Of a stretch of DNA of 64,000 bases, positions 8,319-16,642 are shown one piece after another. This DNA is from Hyphomicrobiales bacterium (lineage in GTDB: Bacteria; Pseudomonadota; Alphaproteobacteria; Parvibaculales; Parvibaculaceae). A program made the position numbers and the translations under genes. The stretch's first letter is position 1. Each line of letters opens with the position of its first letter. Under the pieces are notes generated by a model. That model was not told the DNA's origin and searched no databases. It saw only the letters and a program-made list of their open reading frames with translations. The stretch spans positions 30,731-94,730 of the forward strand of contig WGND01000013.1 of NCBI GenBank assembly GCA_016124805.1, read 5' to 3'.

Positions 8319-8867
8319 TCAGGCTGGTTCCACCGGATGATCGAGCGCTTCCTTGGCCTCCAGCATGGCCCGCTTGAAGGCGAGGGGCCGCGAAATCATC
8401 TTCAGATCGTTCACCACGGCCTCGCTCGCCGTCAGGATCACAATATTGCCATAGCCCAGAATGCGCCCCAGCAGGCTCTGCTCGGTCTTCACATCATTCA
8501 GCTTTTCCAGCAGCGAGTCCGACACCGTCTTGTCAAAAACGCCATGCATCTGGATCACGCGGCGGCTGGTCATGACAAAGCAGTGATTATGCCAGCTCAT
8601 GTAGCGCCAGATGAGCGGCACCGCTGGCAGGATGATCAGGCCATAGGCATAAAAGAGCTGGGGCGGCTCGGCATAGCCAAAGAGCTGGGTGGCGCCCACG
8701 CCAAAGAAAATGACGGCGCACCAGAACAGCGGAAAGAAGATACGGCCCAGCAACACCAGCCAGTGCTGGCGGGTGACAAATTCGATTTTTTCGTCCCGAC
8801 CCAGAATATTCTTCAGATAACCCGTCGGCCGAATGATATGTGCCGCCATCATGCTGCCCTCTGCCAA
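8319..8867 (-). CDS. PH domain-containing membrane protein (bPH-type)
   Basis: A 182-residue protein with two hydrophobic segments near residues 30-60 and 68-85, followed by a bacterial pleckstrin-homology-like domain (SRRVIQMHGVFDKTVSDSLL...LGYGNIVILTASEA). The pattern of a short N-terminus, two membrane helices and a cytoplasmic PH domain is widespread in bacteria, with no assigned function. Start codons at residues 6 and 7 (MM) are alternatives. It is transcribed divergently from the small secreted protein gene at 8951. Confidence 0.82.
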   Translation of the reverse strand: MAEGSMMAAHIIRPTGYLKNILGRDEKIEFVTRQHWLVLLGRIFFPLFWCAVIFFGVGATQLFGYAEPPQLFYAYGLIILPAVPLIWRYMSWHNHCFVMTSRRVIQMHGVFDKTVSDSLLEKLNDVKTEQSLLGRILGYGNIVILTASEAVVNDLKMISRPLAFKRAMLEAKEALDHPVEPA

Positions 8868-8950
8868 GACCTGTCCGTCCAGACTATGCTGGTTTCAGCA
8901 TCGCGTCTTGCTAGAATGCACCGTCCATTTGCAGTCCCGGGAGGGCGATC

Positions 8951-9235
8951 ATGCGCCTGCGCATTCTTTCTGCCGCTTTTCTGGCTCTCGCCTGGCCGGG
9001 GTCAGCGCAGGCGGCAACGCTTGCCAGGCCCGAACCGGTCGCCACCGGCGCCTGCGAAATGACCTGCAGCAAAAGGCAGCCCGATATGAGCTGGACGAGC
9101 CGCCGCGACTGTTTTGAGAAAATGAACAGCACCCAATGCGACGCCCTCGCCGACCACCGCAACAAGAACGACGCCTATCCCCAGCGCTATAAATGCGAGG
9201 CGAAAATTATTGAGAGCTGTGAAGTGCCTTACTGA
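8951..9235 (+). CDS. Small secreted cysteine-containing protein, unknown
   Basis: A 94-residue protein with an N-terminal signal peptide (MRLRILSAAFLALAWPGSAQAA, cleavage after AQA). The mature part of about 73 residues holds six cysteines (CEMTC, DCF, QCD, KCE, SCE), which suggests up to three disulphides in the periplasm. I recognise no family. It is the last intact chromosomal gene before the element; its stop codon is 21 bases before the tRNA-Leu 3' fragment. Codon use matches the surrounding chromosome. Confidence 0.65.
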   Translation: MRLRILSAAFLALAWPGSAQAATLARPEPVATGACEMTCSKRQPDMSWTSRRDCFEKMNSTQCDALADHRNKNDAYPQRYKCEAKIIESCEVPY

Positions 9236-9256
9236 GCAGGCTAACCAGGAAAAAAG

Positions 9257-9313
9257 TGGTGGCCCCTGCGGGGGTCGAACCCGCACTCCCTTTCGAGAAA
9301 CAGATTTTAAGTC
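9257..9313 (-). pseudogene. 3' half of host tRNA-Leu(UAA), separated by the element
   Basis: Read on the minus strand this is the anticodon-loop-to-3'-end part of a leucine tRNA: GACTTAAAAT, 3' anticodon stem TCTGT, a long variable arm, T-arm GCGGGTTCGACCCCCGC, acceptor strand AGGGGCC, discriminator A, encoded CCA. Upstream on that strand there is no D-arm or 5' acceptor strand. The matching 5' half, with acceptor GGCCCCT, lies at 37004-37043. Joining the halves at the shared core gives a normal tRNA-Leu with anticodon stem-loop ACAGA-CTTAAAA-TCTGT. A T-run follows the CCA, the original terminator. Confidence 0.93.
9304..9313. repeat. Attachment site core, left end
   Basis: ATTTTAAGTC, identical to 37004-37013. 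On the minus strand it is GACTTAAAAT, the anticodon loop plus one stem pair on each side of tRNA-Leu(UAA). Sequence outside the core differs at the two ends on the element side. A near-match (GATTTTAAG) lies at 9473-9481. Confidence 0.88.
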
Positions 9314-9373
9314 CTAATTAAAAACATCTAAGTTATTGATATAAATAACATATTTTAACAGTCAATGCGTTAA

Positions 9374-9523
9374 TGTGCTAGCTGATGTGCTAATAGACCC
9401 TTTTTTGACCTCTTTGGCGCAACGGACCGCCTATCCGGCTCGACAATCCACAAATTATTGATTCGACATACTGATTTTAAGCGTCAGCCAGTATGTGTGA
9501 CGAGCGTGCTAGATTTTGTGCTG
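9374..9523. repeat. Repeated TGTGCTA motifs near left end (possible integrase arm sites)
   Basis: TGTGCTA occurs at 9374-9380 and 9386-9392, with variants CGTGCTA at 9505-9511 and TGTGCTG at 9517-9523. The same motif appears near the opposite end (36891-36897 and 36910-36916). Short repeats near both termini are what arm-type binding sites of a lambda-like integrase look like. The rest of 9314-9586 is AT-rich and holds no convincing gene. Confidence 0.45.
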
Positions 9524-9586
9524 ACGCGGCACCGCACTACGTCTCGGGATATTGCGTTGGATTTCTATTTGGCGGCAAAGTGACGA

Positions 9587-10219
9587 ATGACACGCTCAAT
9601 CGACCATGCCGCGAAAGAACATGCTGTCCGCAGTATCGGCATGCCGGAGTGTTTGCATGTGCCAATCGCCGCCATCGATGAGGCAGCAATTGGCACCTAT
9701 GTTGGCGATATCATCAAAGAACTGGGAACAGGATCGCCACCAAAAGCATTTTTGGTTCGCATAGATGAACCACCTCCAAGGGACGCGCGCCTGCCCATCT
9801 GGGACCAAGAAGGATCGAAGATATTTTACCAGCGCGAGCAGGTGTGGGTTCGGGTTGAGTACACGCGCTATCGGGAGGCATATCGAAGGGCTTTTCCCAC
9901 TGAGGATATTGCGGACAAGATTTTGAGCCATTGCATGAACCGTCGCATAGCAGCCCTCAAAGGGTTTCAATATGTACGGATTACACCGACCACTCGCGGA
10001 GCCAATTCAAGCAGCGGATTTTCTGAAAGCTGGGGTGTAGCGCTCTGGTCCAAACCCGATGAATTAGCATCATTTAAACGGCGGGGCGTCGCCATCCAAT
10101 ATGCCGACCTTAGCGACCTGATGCTGATGTTGGATATGAAGCTAGGTGGTGGAATCATGGAAGCAGTGAATGCTGGCCAGAAATTGATACTTCCATCAGC
10201 GCAAGTCACGCTCAAATGA
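9587..10219 (+). CDS. Hypothetical protein of the element, unknown
   Basis: A 210-residue soluble protein that I cannot place in a family. It has no signal peptide or membrane segment. Landmarks are IDEPPPRDARLPIW at about 58-71, a mixed basic/aromatic middle (EYTRYREAYRRAF) and GANSSSGFSESWGVALW at about 138-154. It is the first gene inside the left end, and is followed by about 310 bases without a clear gene, then by the restriction-modification operon on the same strand, so a defence role is possible but unproven. Start is uncertain; an overlapping 62-codon frame at 9493 is probably not a gene. Confidence 0.5.
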   Translation: MTRSIDHAAKEHAVRSIGMPECLHVPIAAIDEAAIGTYVGDIIKELGTGSPPKAFLVRIDEPPPRDARLPIWDQEGSKIFYQREQVWVRVEYTRYREAYRRAFPTEDIADKILSHCMNRRIAALKGFQYVRITPTTRGANSSSGFSESWGVALWSKPDELASFKRRGVAIQYADLSDLMLMLDMKLGGGIMEAVNAGQKLILPSAQVTLK

Positions 10220-10530
10220 CTGATAGACTAATGCAAGAATGTGTTTCCAGCTTGGGGAAAATTTGCGAATGCAAACTTCGCCAGCCCCGCATCAATGAGC
10301 GAGAATGATTGCTAGGATCGGCAACTACTGTTGGCACGGGCCGGAGCATATCGGCTACCAGGAAGTACTCCCTGCTTGATAAACCCTTGACCGTCAAGGC
10401 CCGTCGGTCTTTAGGTTTCTGAAACTTCTCCAAATCATCAGTTCATATTCACGGTAGCGCGTGCAAATAGTTCTGCTAGCTTGACTACCACAAACACTGT
10501 CTACACCGCAGCGGGGGCTGCCTTCAACGT
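10220..10530. other. Intergenic, upstream of the restriction-modification operon
   Basis: Short open frames on both strands are weak and mutually overlapping. I see no RNA gene or repeat here. It presumably contains the promoter of the operon that starts at 10531, but no consensus boxes stand out. Confidence 0.4.
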
Positions 10531-11586
10531 ATGCCAACATCAAAACAACCAAAACATCGAAGCGCTCCATCTCGTTCGGCGGCGAAGCCTCTGCACGTTC
10601 CATCCGTCAAGGAGGCATATAAGTCCTCTCACGGACGAATGTTGATTGGACGAATAGAAGACGCACTGGATAGCAAAGACTTGTCGCCATTGCGCGGGAA
10701 GACGAATCTCATTTTTACGTCTCCCCCATTTCCACTTGTTCGTAAGAAGCGTTACGGCAACGAAACTGGAACCACCTATCTGCGATGGTTGGAATCGCTC
10801 GCGCCGCGACTATGTGACCTGCTTGCACCTGACGGTTCCATTGTCATAGAGATAGGAAACTCGTGGGAACCCGGCACGCCGGTCATGTCCACACTGGGCC
10901 TCGAAGCCCTGCTTGCATTCAAACGCGCAGGCAACCTTCACTTGTCCCAGCACATTATATGCCACAACCCAGCTCGCCTCCCAAGCCCGGCACAATGGGT
11001 CAACATCAATCGAGAACGGCTCAAGGATTCTTTTACGCATGTCTGGTGGATGTCACGTGCTGAACATCCGAAAGCAGACAATCGAAGGGTGCTGCTGCCG
11101 TATAGCCAGCATATGAAAGGACTTCTAAAATCGCAAAAGTACAATGCTGGCGCCCGCCCGTCAGGGCACGTCATTTCAAGCACTGGATTTTTGACCGATC
11201 ATGGCGGTGCAATAGCCCCCAATGTAATTAGCATGGATGAGCAATCGCCTTCGCTACCCGAATCCCTACTGAAATTCTCTGGCACATCGGCCGACGCAAA
11301 ATATCGTCAGTATTGTGAAGAAATGGGATATGAGGCACACCCTGCGCGCATGCAAATGGGTCTCGCAAGTTTCTTCATTCAGTTTTTGACAGAACCTAGT
11401 GATGTTGTATTCGACCCGTTCGGAGGTTCAAACACGACTGGCTACGCCGCCGAAGCGCTCGATCGCAAATGGGTGTCGGTGGAAGCGAATGAGGAATATG
11501 CGCTCGGATCAAAGGGTCGTTTTGAAATGGACGCTACGGAGACACATAAGACCAAAGTGAAGGGGCGGAAAAATGCAACCAAGTGA
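10531..11586 (+). CDS. Site-specific DNA methyltransferase (N4-cytosine/N6-adenine type)
   Basis: A 351-residue amino-DNA methylase. The catalytic motif is TSPPF at 63-67 (motif IV; Ser-Pro-Pro-aromatic is typical of N4-cytosine enzymes), and the SAM-binding motif FDPFGGSNTT comes late, at about 294-303, so the order is catalytic first, SAM last (beta class). The C-terminus is basic. It modifies the host DNA at the site recognised by the accompanying nuclease. It overlaps the next gene by 14 bases, forming an operon with a GHKL ATPase, a helicase and a nuclease. The ribosome site before the ATG is weak; Met37 is an alternative start. Confidence 0.9.
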   Translation: MPTSKQPKHRSAPSRSAAKPLHVPSVKEAYKSSHGRMLIGRIEDALDSKDLSPLRGKTNLIFTSPPFPLVRKKRYGNETGTTYLRWLESLAPRLCDLLAPDGSIVIEIGNSWEPGTPVMSTLGLEALLAFKRAGNLHLSQHIICHNPARLPSPAQWVNINRERLKDSFTHVWWMSRAEHPKADNRRVLLPYSQHMKGLLKSQKYNAGARPSGHVISSTGFLTDHGGAIAPNVISMDEQSPSLPESLLKFSGTSADAKYRQYCEEMGYEAHPARMQMGLASFFIQFLTEPSDVVFDPFGGSNTTGYAAEALDRKWVSVEANEEYALGSKGRFEMDATETHKTKVKGRKNATK

Positions 11587-13138
11587 TTTTGGGGAAGTTA
11601 CTATCGGGTCGGCTGCGATAAAGAACTACGCGCGCATGCCATATACGATGTGGTTTGCTCTGGCCGAATTCATTGATAACTCCACCCAATCTCGCCTCAA
11701 CTACCCCGATCTCGTCGATGAAGCCCTGAAAAAAGAAGGAACCCCGCTCGTCGTTCAAATCGATTACAACACGACAAAACGCGAATTCATAATATCAGAC
11801 AACTCAATTGGAATGTCGAAGGATGACCTACTCGCGGCGCTAAAAATAGCCGAGCCAACCAAAGATAGCAAAGGTCGTTCTAAGTACGGCATGGGTATGA
11901 AAACAGCTGCTTGCTGGATTGGCAATCACTGGACGATCGAGACGGCAGAGCTGACGAGTGGCGAGGAGTGGACCGCAGAAATCGATGTCGAGAAGATCGC
12001 AAGCGGCGACCCGAAGGTTCCGCTCACGATGAAGCCGGTGGACGGCAACGCACATTACACGCGTATCACTATCAAGGATTTGAATCGCAATCTTCAAGCA
12101 CGGACAGACGAAACGATAAAGGCATACCTGAGTTCTATCTACCGGTTCGATTTGCAGGAAGGAATTCTGAAGATTGTGTATCGTGGCGAAGAAATTCCCG
12201 CGCCACCGGACGACAATTTCGATACGGACATGGAAGGCAAGCCCATGATGCTACCTTTCGAAACCAAAATCGGAGATAAGGAAGTAAAGGGATTTGTCGG
12301 CGTGCTGAAACAAGGCGCTGGCGGTCGCAAATTCGCGGGTTTTTCGCTCTATCAAAACCGGCGCCAGATCAAAGGATTTCCCACCGCTTGGAAACCAAGC
12401 AATATTTTCGGTGGCATCAACGACGAAGGCGCCAACAACCTTGTATCGCAGCGCTTGATGGGCGTTATCGAATTGGACAAGGGATTCAACGTCTCCCATA
12501 CGAAAGACGCGGTGTTGTTTGCAGCGAGCGAAGAAGAACATCTCGAGGATTTTCTGTTCACTCTCACAAAAGAGTATCAGGAATTTGCGAGTACCCGGCG
12601 CGGCAGTGAACGCGACCCGATCAAGCGCGAAAAACTCAAGCAAATGGTCGCTGATCTCAAATCGGAATTTATCAATGACGAAATGAAAGATGTGATCAAC
12701 GCGTCGGTTTTGCCACCCCTTGAGATGATCCTTGCCAACAACGCCAAGCAAGCCGAAGGCGTTTCAGAGGACGAAAAAGCAGCCTCTTGGCAAATCAATG
12801 CGGACTTGCGGGTCGATATCTGGATTCAGGACAAGAGTGAGAACGACCCTTATGTCGTACGTTATGCCGCCGCCGAGAAAGGCGTAGTGCACATCATCAT
12901 CAACCGGCTTCATCCTTACTACGCCTGCCGACCGACGATTGAAGCCATCTATGAATGTTTCCGGCAGTACATCTATGATGCGGTCGCAGAGTATCGCGTC
13001 GCTCAGATGATGAATGTTACACCTGACAGCGTTCGTCGAATGAAAGACAACCTCCTTCGGGCTGAAGCAAATCGCGTCGATAATCTTGAAGCGCCGCCAG
13101 CGGCAAAAGTTGCCAACGGCATCGCGGAAGCCGGTTAA
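11573..13138 (+). CDS. MORC/MutL-like GHKL ATPase of restriction-modification system
   Basis: A 521-residue protein whose first 130 residues are a GHKL ATP-binding domain: AEFIDN at 31-36 (N box, Glu32 catalytic, Asn36 metal), SDNSIGM at 75-81 (DxGxG-like) and KYGMGMK at 104-110 (lid/G2 box). The N box followed by a long S5-like middle with QNRRQIKGFP resembles MutL/MORC rather than histidine kinases or gyrase; no phospho-acceptor region is present. Bacterial MORC ATPases are known from operons with methylases, SF2 helicases and nucleases, exactly this context. It probably clamps on or translocates DNA to license cleavage. Confidence 0.85.
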   Translation: MQPSDFGEVTIGSAAIKNYARMPYTMWFALAEFIDNSTQSRLNYPDLVDEALKKEGTPLVVQIDYNTTKREFIISDNSIGMSKDDLLAALKIAEPTKDSKGRSKYGMGMKTAACWIGNHWTIETAELTSGEEWTAEIDVEKIASGDPKVPLTMKPVDGNAHYTRITIKDLNRNLQARTDETIKAYLSSIYRFDLQEGILKIVYRGEEIPAPPDDNFDTDMEGKPMMLPFETKIGDKEVKGFVGVLKQGAGGRKFAGFSLYQNRRQIKGFPTAWKPSNIFGGINDEGANNLVSQRLMGVIELDKGFNVSHTKDAVLFAASEEEHLEDFLFTLTKEYQEFASTRRGSERDPIKREKLKQMVADLKSEFINDEMKDVINASVLPPLEMILANNAKQAEGVSEDEKAASWQINADLRVDIWIQDKSENDPYVVRYAAAEKGVVHIIINRLHPYYACRPTIEAIYECFRQYIYDAVAEYRVAQMMNVTPDSVRRMKDNLLRAEANRVDNLEAPPAAKVANGIAEAG

Positions 13139-13143
13139 GAATC

Positions 13144-14298
13144 GTGACTGAGTTCGCACTCCGAGCTTGGCAGAGAGAAGCGCTCACGCTATGGAAAAGC
13201 GCGAGCCACAGAGGAATCGTCGAGGTCGTCACTGGTGGTGGAAAAACCGTCTTTGCTCTCTCCTGTATCAAAGAACTTGGTGCTGATACGACGTTGGTAG
13301 TCGTGCCAACTGTCGCACTCCTCGACCAGTGGTGGGAAGAGGCAGCCGCATTCTTCGATCTGTCGTTGGACGAAATCAACATCATATCGTCAGCGGGCAA
13401 TATCCGTCCGGGGACGATAAATCTCGCGGTGCTGAACACCGCGTCTAAGATCACACCGGATCGACGCAAAGCGCCGTACTTCCTGATCGTTGACGAGTGC
13501 CACAAAGCGGCCAGCGAAAAATTCCGAACGGCTTTGGATGGCACGCCGATCGCAACGCTAGGTCTCTCTGCCACGCCCGACCGCCCCTATGATGAAGGTC
13601 TGAGCGAGGTCCTCATTCCTAAGCTTGGGGACATCATTTACAGCTACACCTATAAGGATGCTCTGCGCGACAAGGTGATCGTTCCATTCGAACTCAAAAA
13701 TATTGTGTTTGAACTCGAACCAGAGCGACAGGCTGATTACAACAAGCTGACAAAAGCCATTGCAAGGTCCATGAGCCACAACGGGGCTGACGACGAAAAG
13801 ACAATCGCACTACTTCTTCGGCGCGCCAGGGTTATGAATCTGAGCATCAATCGTATTCGGCTGACCCTTCGATTGATCCGAGCACATAAGGGAGCGCGAA
13901 CAATTGTATTTCATGAGGACATCGAGGCCTGCGATGTCATTCAAGAAATACTCAACGAAGCCGGGATTCGAGCCGGGGTGTATCACTCTAAACTAAAATT
14001 ACGCCAGCGTGCCGAAGTATTGGCCGCGTATCGGCATGGCGAGATTGATGTTCTGGTCACATGCCGCGCGTTGGACGAAGGTTTCAACGTTCCAGAAACA
14101 GAAATTGGAATTATCGCAGCGAGCACGGCAACGCGGCGACAGCGCATCCAGCGCTTGGGACGCGTACTGAGACCGGTAAAGGGAAAGGACAGCGCGATCA
14201 TCTACAGCCTTGTTGCTACCGAACCGGAGATAAAGCGATTGCGCGAGGAAGAGGCGGAATTGGAAGGCGTTGCGGAAGTGACGTGGGCTCAAGCATGA
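13144..14298 (+). CDS. DEAD/DEAH-type SF2 helicase of restriction-modification system
   Basis: A 384-residue superfamily II helicase with all core motifs: Walker A TGGGKT at 30-35, DECH at 117-120 (motif II), SATP at 142-145 (motif III) and QRLGRVLRP at 336-344 (motif VI). It resembles the UvrB/type III restriction (ResIII) helicases in compact form with no extra domain. The start is GTG, five bases after the stop of the MORC-like gene, and its stop overlaps the next ATG (ATGA at 14295), so translation is coupled. It probably acts as the motor subunit that brings the nuclease to unmodified DNA. Confidence 0.9.
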   Translation: MTEFALRAWQREALTLWKSASHRGIVEVVTGGGKTVFALSCIKELGADTTLVVVPTVALLDQWWEEAAAFFDLSLDEINIISSAGNIRPGTINLAVLNTASKITPDRRKAPYFLIVDECHKAASEKFRTALDGTPIATLGLSATPDRPYDEGLSEVLIPKLGDIIYSYTYKDALRDKVIVPFELKNIVFELEPERQADYNKLTKAIARSMSHNGADDEKTIALLLRRARVMNLSINRIRLTLRLIRAHKGARTIVFHEDIEACDVIQEILNEAGIRAGVYHSKLKLRQRAEVLAAYRHGEIDVLVTCRALDEGFNVPETEIGIIAASTATRRQRIQRLGRVLRPVKGKDSAIIYSLVATEPEIKRLREEEAELEGVAEVTWAQA

Positions 14299-15083
14299 CA
14301 ACAATTCTTGTGGGCGAATGCGATAAACTGAATCTGTTTCAAATCTGGGACGCAGATGCCGCGCTTGAAACTGAATTTGAGTTGATCGTTGCTAAGGCAC
14401 TTCTGTGCATTTACCCGAACTACCACTGCTTTCCTTTCGGAGGCACATTCAAGCTCGAAGATAACGTCCGACGCCCGGATTTGGCACTGGTAGCAAAGGA
14501 CATGTCTCATTGGTTCGTTATTGAGGTAGAACTTGTTTCGCACTCGCTTGATGGGCATGTCCTTCCGCAAGTCCGAACATTCCGGTACGGCGAGCCGCAG
14601 CGCGACTGTATCTCCGTACTTTCGAAAGCACTTTCGATGGACCGGAATCGAATCGAGACATTCCTGCTATCGGTCCCGCGAACGGTTGCTGTCATTGCTA
14701 ATAAGCGGCACCGCGATTGGGAAATCGCCCTACGCTCACTGGAAGTCCAGATGCTGACGGTTTTGGCGTTCAACTCGCCCGGCGGAATCCAAGCAGTTGA
14801 GATTGATGGCAAACTTATTGCTCATCAAGAACATATTGGATTCGGCGAGTACGTTGCCACCGACCGCGCCATCCGGTTTCATAGAGGAGTACGATTGCCT
14901 GACGGCGAAATCATGGTGGACGATTTCACCGGTGCTGGCAGCACTTGGACCGTGCGGCGCGACGGCATCTCCGCGTGGGCTGCCAAGAACAGAGGTGCAC
15001 CAGATATTATCAATGGTTCTTGGGTTCAGATCATGCAAGCGTTCGACGGGCGCTTCTCAATCCGACGTTCTCCCGGAGCATAA
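14295..15083 (+). CDS. Putative PD-(D/E)xK-like restriction nuclease
   Basis: A 262-residue protein. Start chosen at 14295 because the ATGA overlap couples it to the helicase; a longer frame from 14061 only reads the helicase gene out of frame. Within the first 80 residues there is an acidic helix (ETEFELIVAKAL, 25-36), then RRPDLALV (PD at 61-62), a 14-residue gap and FVIEVEL with Glu77/Glu79. This helix-PD-ExE arrangement fits a PD-(D/E)xK nuclease fold in which the last Lys is replaced by Glu. The C-terminal half is beta-rich and unassigned, possibly DNA recognition. No match to a named enzyme is claimed. Confidence 0.65.
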   Translation: MTTILVGECDKLNLFQIWDADAALETEFELIVAKALLCIYPNYHCFPFGGTFKLEDNVRRPDLALVAKDMSHWFVIEVELVSHSLDGHVLPQVRTFRYGEPQRDCISVLSKALSMDRNRIETFLLSVPRTVAVIANKRHRDWEIALRSLEVQMLTVLAFNSPGGIQAVEIDGKLIAHQEHIGFGEYVATDRAIRFHRGVRLPDGEIMVDDFTGAGSTWTVRRDGISAWAAKNRGAPDIINGSWVQIMQAFDGRFSIRRSPGA

Positions 15084-15254
15084 TGGGCGATGGATTCGCC
15101 TAACTTCTTGCAAAAATGAGCAACGGCCCAAAGTGATGATTGTCTGCTGCTTTGAGTGCGTCGATATAGCCGCGTGATGTGAGAAACTGGAATATCTGCG
15201 GGTGTCGAGCGTTTGGTTCGGGAGGCAATTGACAATTTGACCGATCGGCAGCCC

Positions 15255-15569
15255 TCAAAACAAAGACATCTGGCGCGCAGCCTCCATATGCTTACGCCAT
15301 TCCGGGCTCTGCGCGGCATAGTCCAACCATGCGCGGGCATAAGCAACTGCCCCACCCGCTTCGGTGATTTCCTCGGGTGAGAGGAAATGTGAGCGGTAGC
15401 CGGTCTCGGTGATGGGCAGAGGCGCGCGCTCGGGCGCGACGGCCTCGATCTGCAAATGCGCGACGGTATATTCCCCTTCCATAGACAGCCAATTGGGTTC
15501 GTAGGCGACTGACAGGGCGATGCCCTGCCAGTCGATGGTTTCGATGATGATGTGACATTGCTTGGTCAT
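15255..15569 (-). CDS. Conserved hypothetical protein of mobile elements
   Basis: A 104-residue soluble protein starting MTKQCHIIIETIDWQ and ending in RKHMEAARQMSLF. It reads as a compact alpha/beta protein with a central beta stretch (YTVAHLQIEA) and C-terminal helices. I cannot assign a function. It is the last gene of a minus-strand trio with a DUF3768 protein and another small protein; the gap to the upstream gene is 8 bases. Such trios are common on alphaproteobacterial plasmids and genomic islands. The start at residue 5 of the longer frame (15581) is preferred because it does not overlap the upstream gene. Confidence 0.65.
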   Translation of the reverse strand: MTKQCHIIIETIDWQGIALSVAYEPNWLSMEGEYTVAHLQIEAVAPERAPLPITETGYRSHFLSPEEITEAGGAVAYARAWLDYAAQSPEWRKHMEAARQMSLF

Positions 15570-15577
15570 GGCAGGCC

Positions 15578-15916
15578 TCAATATTCTGAGGCCAGCATGA
15601 TCGTCAGAACACGGCGGGTAACGGTAGGATCGGATGGATCGTCCGAACCATAGGTCAGTGTCGTATCGTAGCAGTCGATCTTCCAGAACAGCGTTTCACC
15701 GCAAAGGTTGAAAGAACCAAAATCGTGCTCACCGTATGGATCATTATCCGGGGTGAAGCCGTCAAAACCCTGCACAGCTTGTGTGACGAGTGTAATGAAG
15801 TCTGGGCCCAAAGCGACGACGCCCCGGGTCAGCATCCATTGGCCGGTTGAGAATCCACCAATGCGGAAAGCATCGTTGAGTTCACGGACGCGGATTGCTG
15901 AAAGGGTGGAAGTCAT
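15578..15916 (-). CDS. DUF3768 domain-containing protein
   Basis: A 112-residue protein, start taken at MTSTLSAIRVREL because ATGA there overlaps the upstream stop and a ribosome site (GGAGG) precedes it. It shows the DUF3768 pattern: RELNDAFR at the start, then GPDFITLVTQAVQGFDGF, NDPYGEHDFG and a C-terminal RVLTIMLASEY. The family is found almost only on alphaproteobacterial plasmids and islands; its function is unknown. It lies in the middle of a three-gene minus-strand operon. Confidence 0.82.
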   Translation of the reverse strand: MTSTLSAIRVRELNDAFRIGGFSTGQWMLTRGVVALGPDFITLVTQAVQGFDGFTPDNDPYGEHDFGSFNLCGETLFWKIDCYDTTLTYGSDDPSDPTVTRRVLTIMLASEY

Positions 15917-16134
15917 TTCGAGCCTCCTTCGAGAGCGGTGCGCTCGGTGATGACCCGCAAGATCAGGCGGCCCTGAAGCGGGATGGCATCGCATGAGAGG
16001 CTAAAGCCCATGCCGTCTTTGTTCGGCCAAGCGGCACCGATGGGTGTCCAGCTTGAGGCGTCACCGTCGCCGACAACGCGGTAAAGACGATGAGTAGGTT
16101 TGCGGCCCTGAGGTTTGGGTGATTGTTTGGGCAT
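15913..16134 (-). CDS. Small conserved hypothetical protein, first gene of DUF3768 operon
   Basis: A 73-residue protein with a basic N-terminus (MPKQSPKPQGRKPTHRLYRV) and a beta-rich remainder (WTPIGAAWPNKDGMGFSL). No family is recognised beyond its habitual pairing with DUF3768 genes. It overlaps the DUF3768 gene by 4 bases (ATGA). A strong ribosome site (AAGGAGAA) and a 10-base-pair hairpin precede it in the leader. Confidence 0.7.
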   Translation of the reverse strand: MPKQSPKPQGRKPTHRLYRVVGDGDASSWTPIGAAWPNKDGMGFSLSCDAIPLQGRLILRVITERTALEGGSK

Positions 16135-16153
16135 GATGGTTCTCCTTCATTTC

Positions 16154-16176
16154 AGCCGCGGGACCATCCCGCGGCT
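16154..16176 (-). promoter_or_regulatory. Leader hairpin before the DUF3768 operon
   Basis: Perfect 10-base-pair dyad AGCCGCGGGA / TCCCGCGGCT around a 3-base centre, 20 bases upstream of the first start codon and immediately before the ribosome site. No T-run follows, so it is not a plain terminator. A related hairpin (AGCCGCGA-TGG-TCGCGGT) sits at the same position before the small gene at 32078. Confidence 0.5.
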
Positions 16177-16642
16177 TCATGGGGAGAGGGGGGAGCAAGC
16201 CATTAAGCTGCCGGTCATACCCCGTGCGAAAGCACGCCCGGAGAGGGCGGAGCTGCACTAAGCGCAAGCGAAGGAAGCGAGCCGGGTTGACTGGTGGCGG
16301 GCTTGATCCAAAACGCGCCCATAAAGAAGCCGCATATGGTCTTGGCTCGAAGAAGAGACTTACCTGCAAATGCCCCAACCCCGGCGCTAAACATCCTTAG
16401 TGCTTAGCCCGCGCGGGATTTCGGTCTCTTGGATACATCGTTGGCAGTCCGGCAGCCATTGACCTCGTGGGCTAATATTTTTCTGAGAAAAAATGTCATG
16501 GGCAAAGCGCCCAAGAACCTTTTGACACGGCCAGAATGCCTGATCATATGGGTAGAGTCAGCAGCGCTGCATCAGGGCCGCCACGATTTGACGGCAATCG
16601 AAGCCGACTGCCGTAAGTCAGAACCGATTGAATGATGTTACG
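16177..16642. other. Intergenic region between divergent units
   Basis: About 470 bases. Short overlapping frames on both strands are not convincing. I see no RNA gene. It should contain the promoter of the minus-strand DUF3768 operon and that of the 542-residue unknown gene on the plus strand. Confidence 0.4.

Noticed and set aside
9493..9681. 62-codon frame near the left end
   Set aside because: Overlaps the start of the 9587 gene in another frame, Cys/Arg-rich, and crosses the repeated TGTGCTA-type motifs.
14061..14294. N-terminal extension of the nuclease frame to 14061
   Set aside because: It overlaps the helicase gene over 230 bases out of frame; the ATGA junction at 14295 gives a coupled start and a sensible protein.
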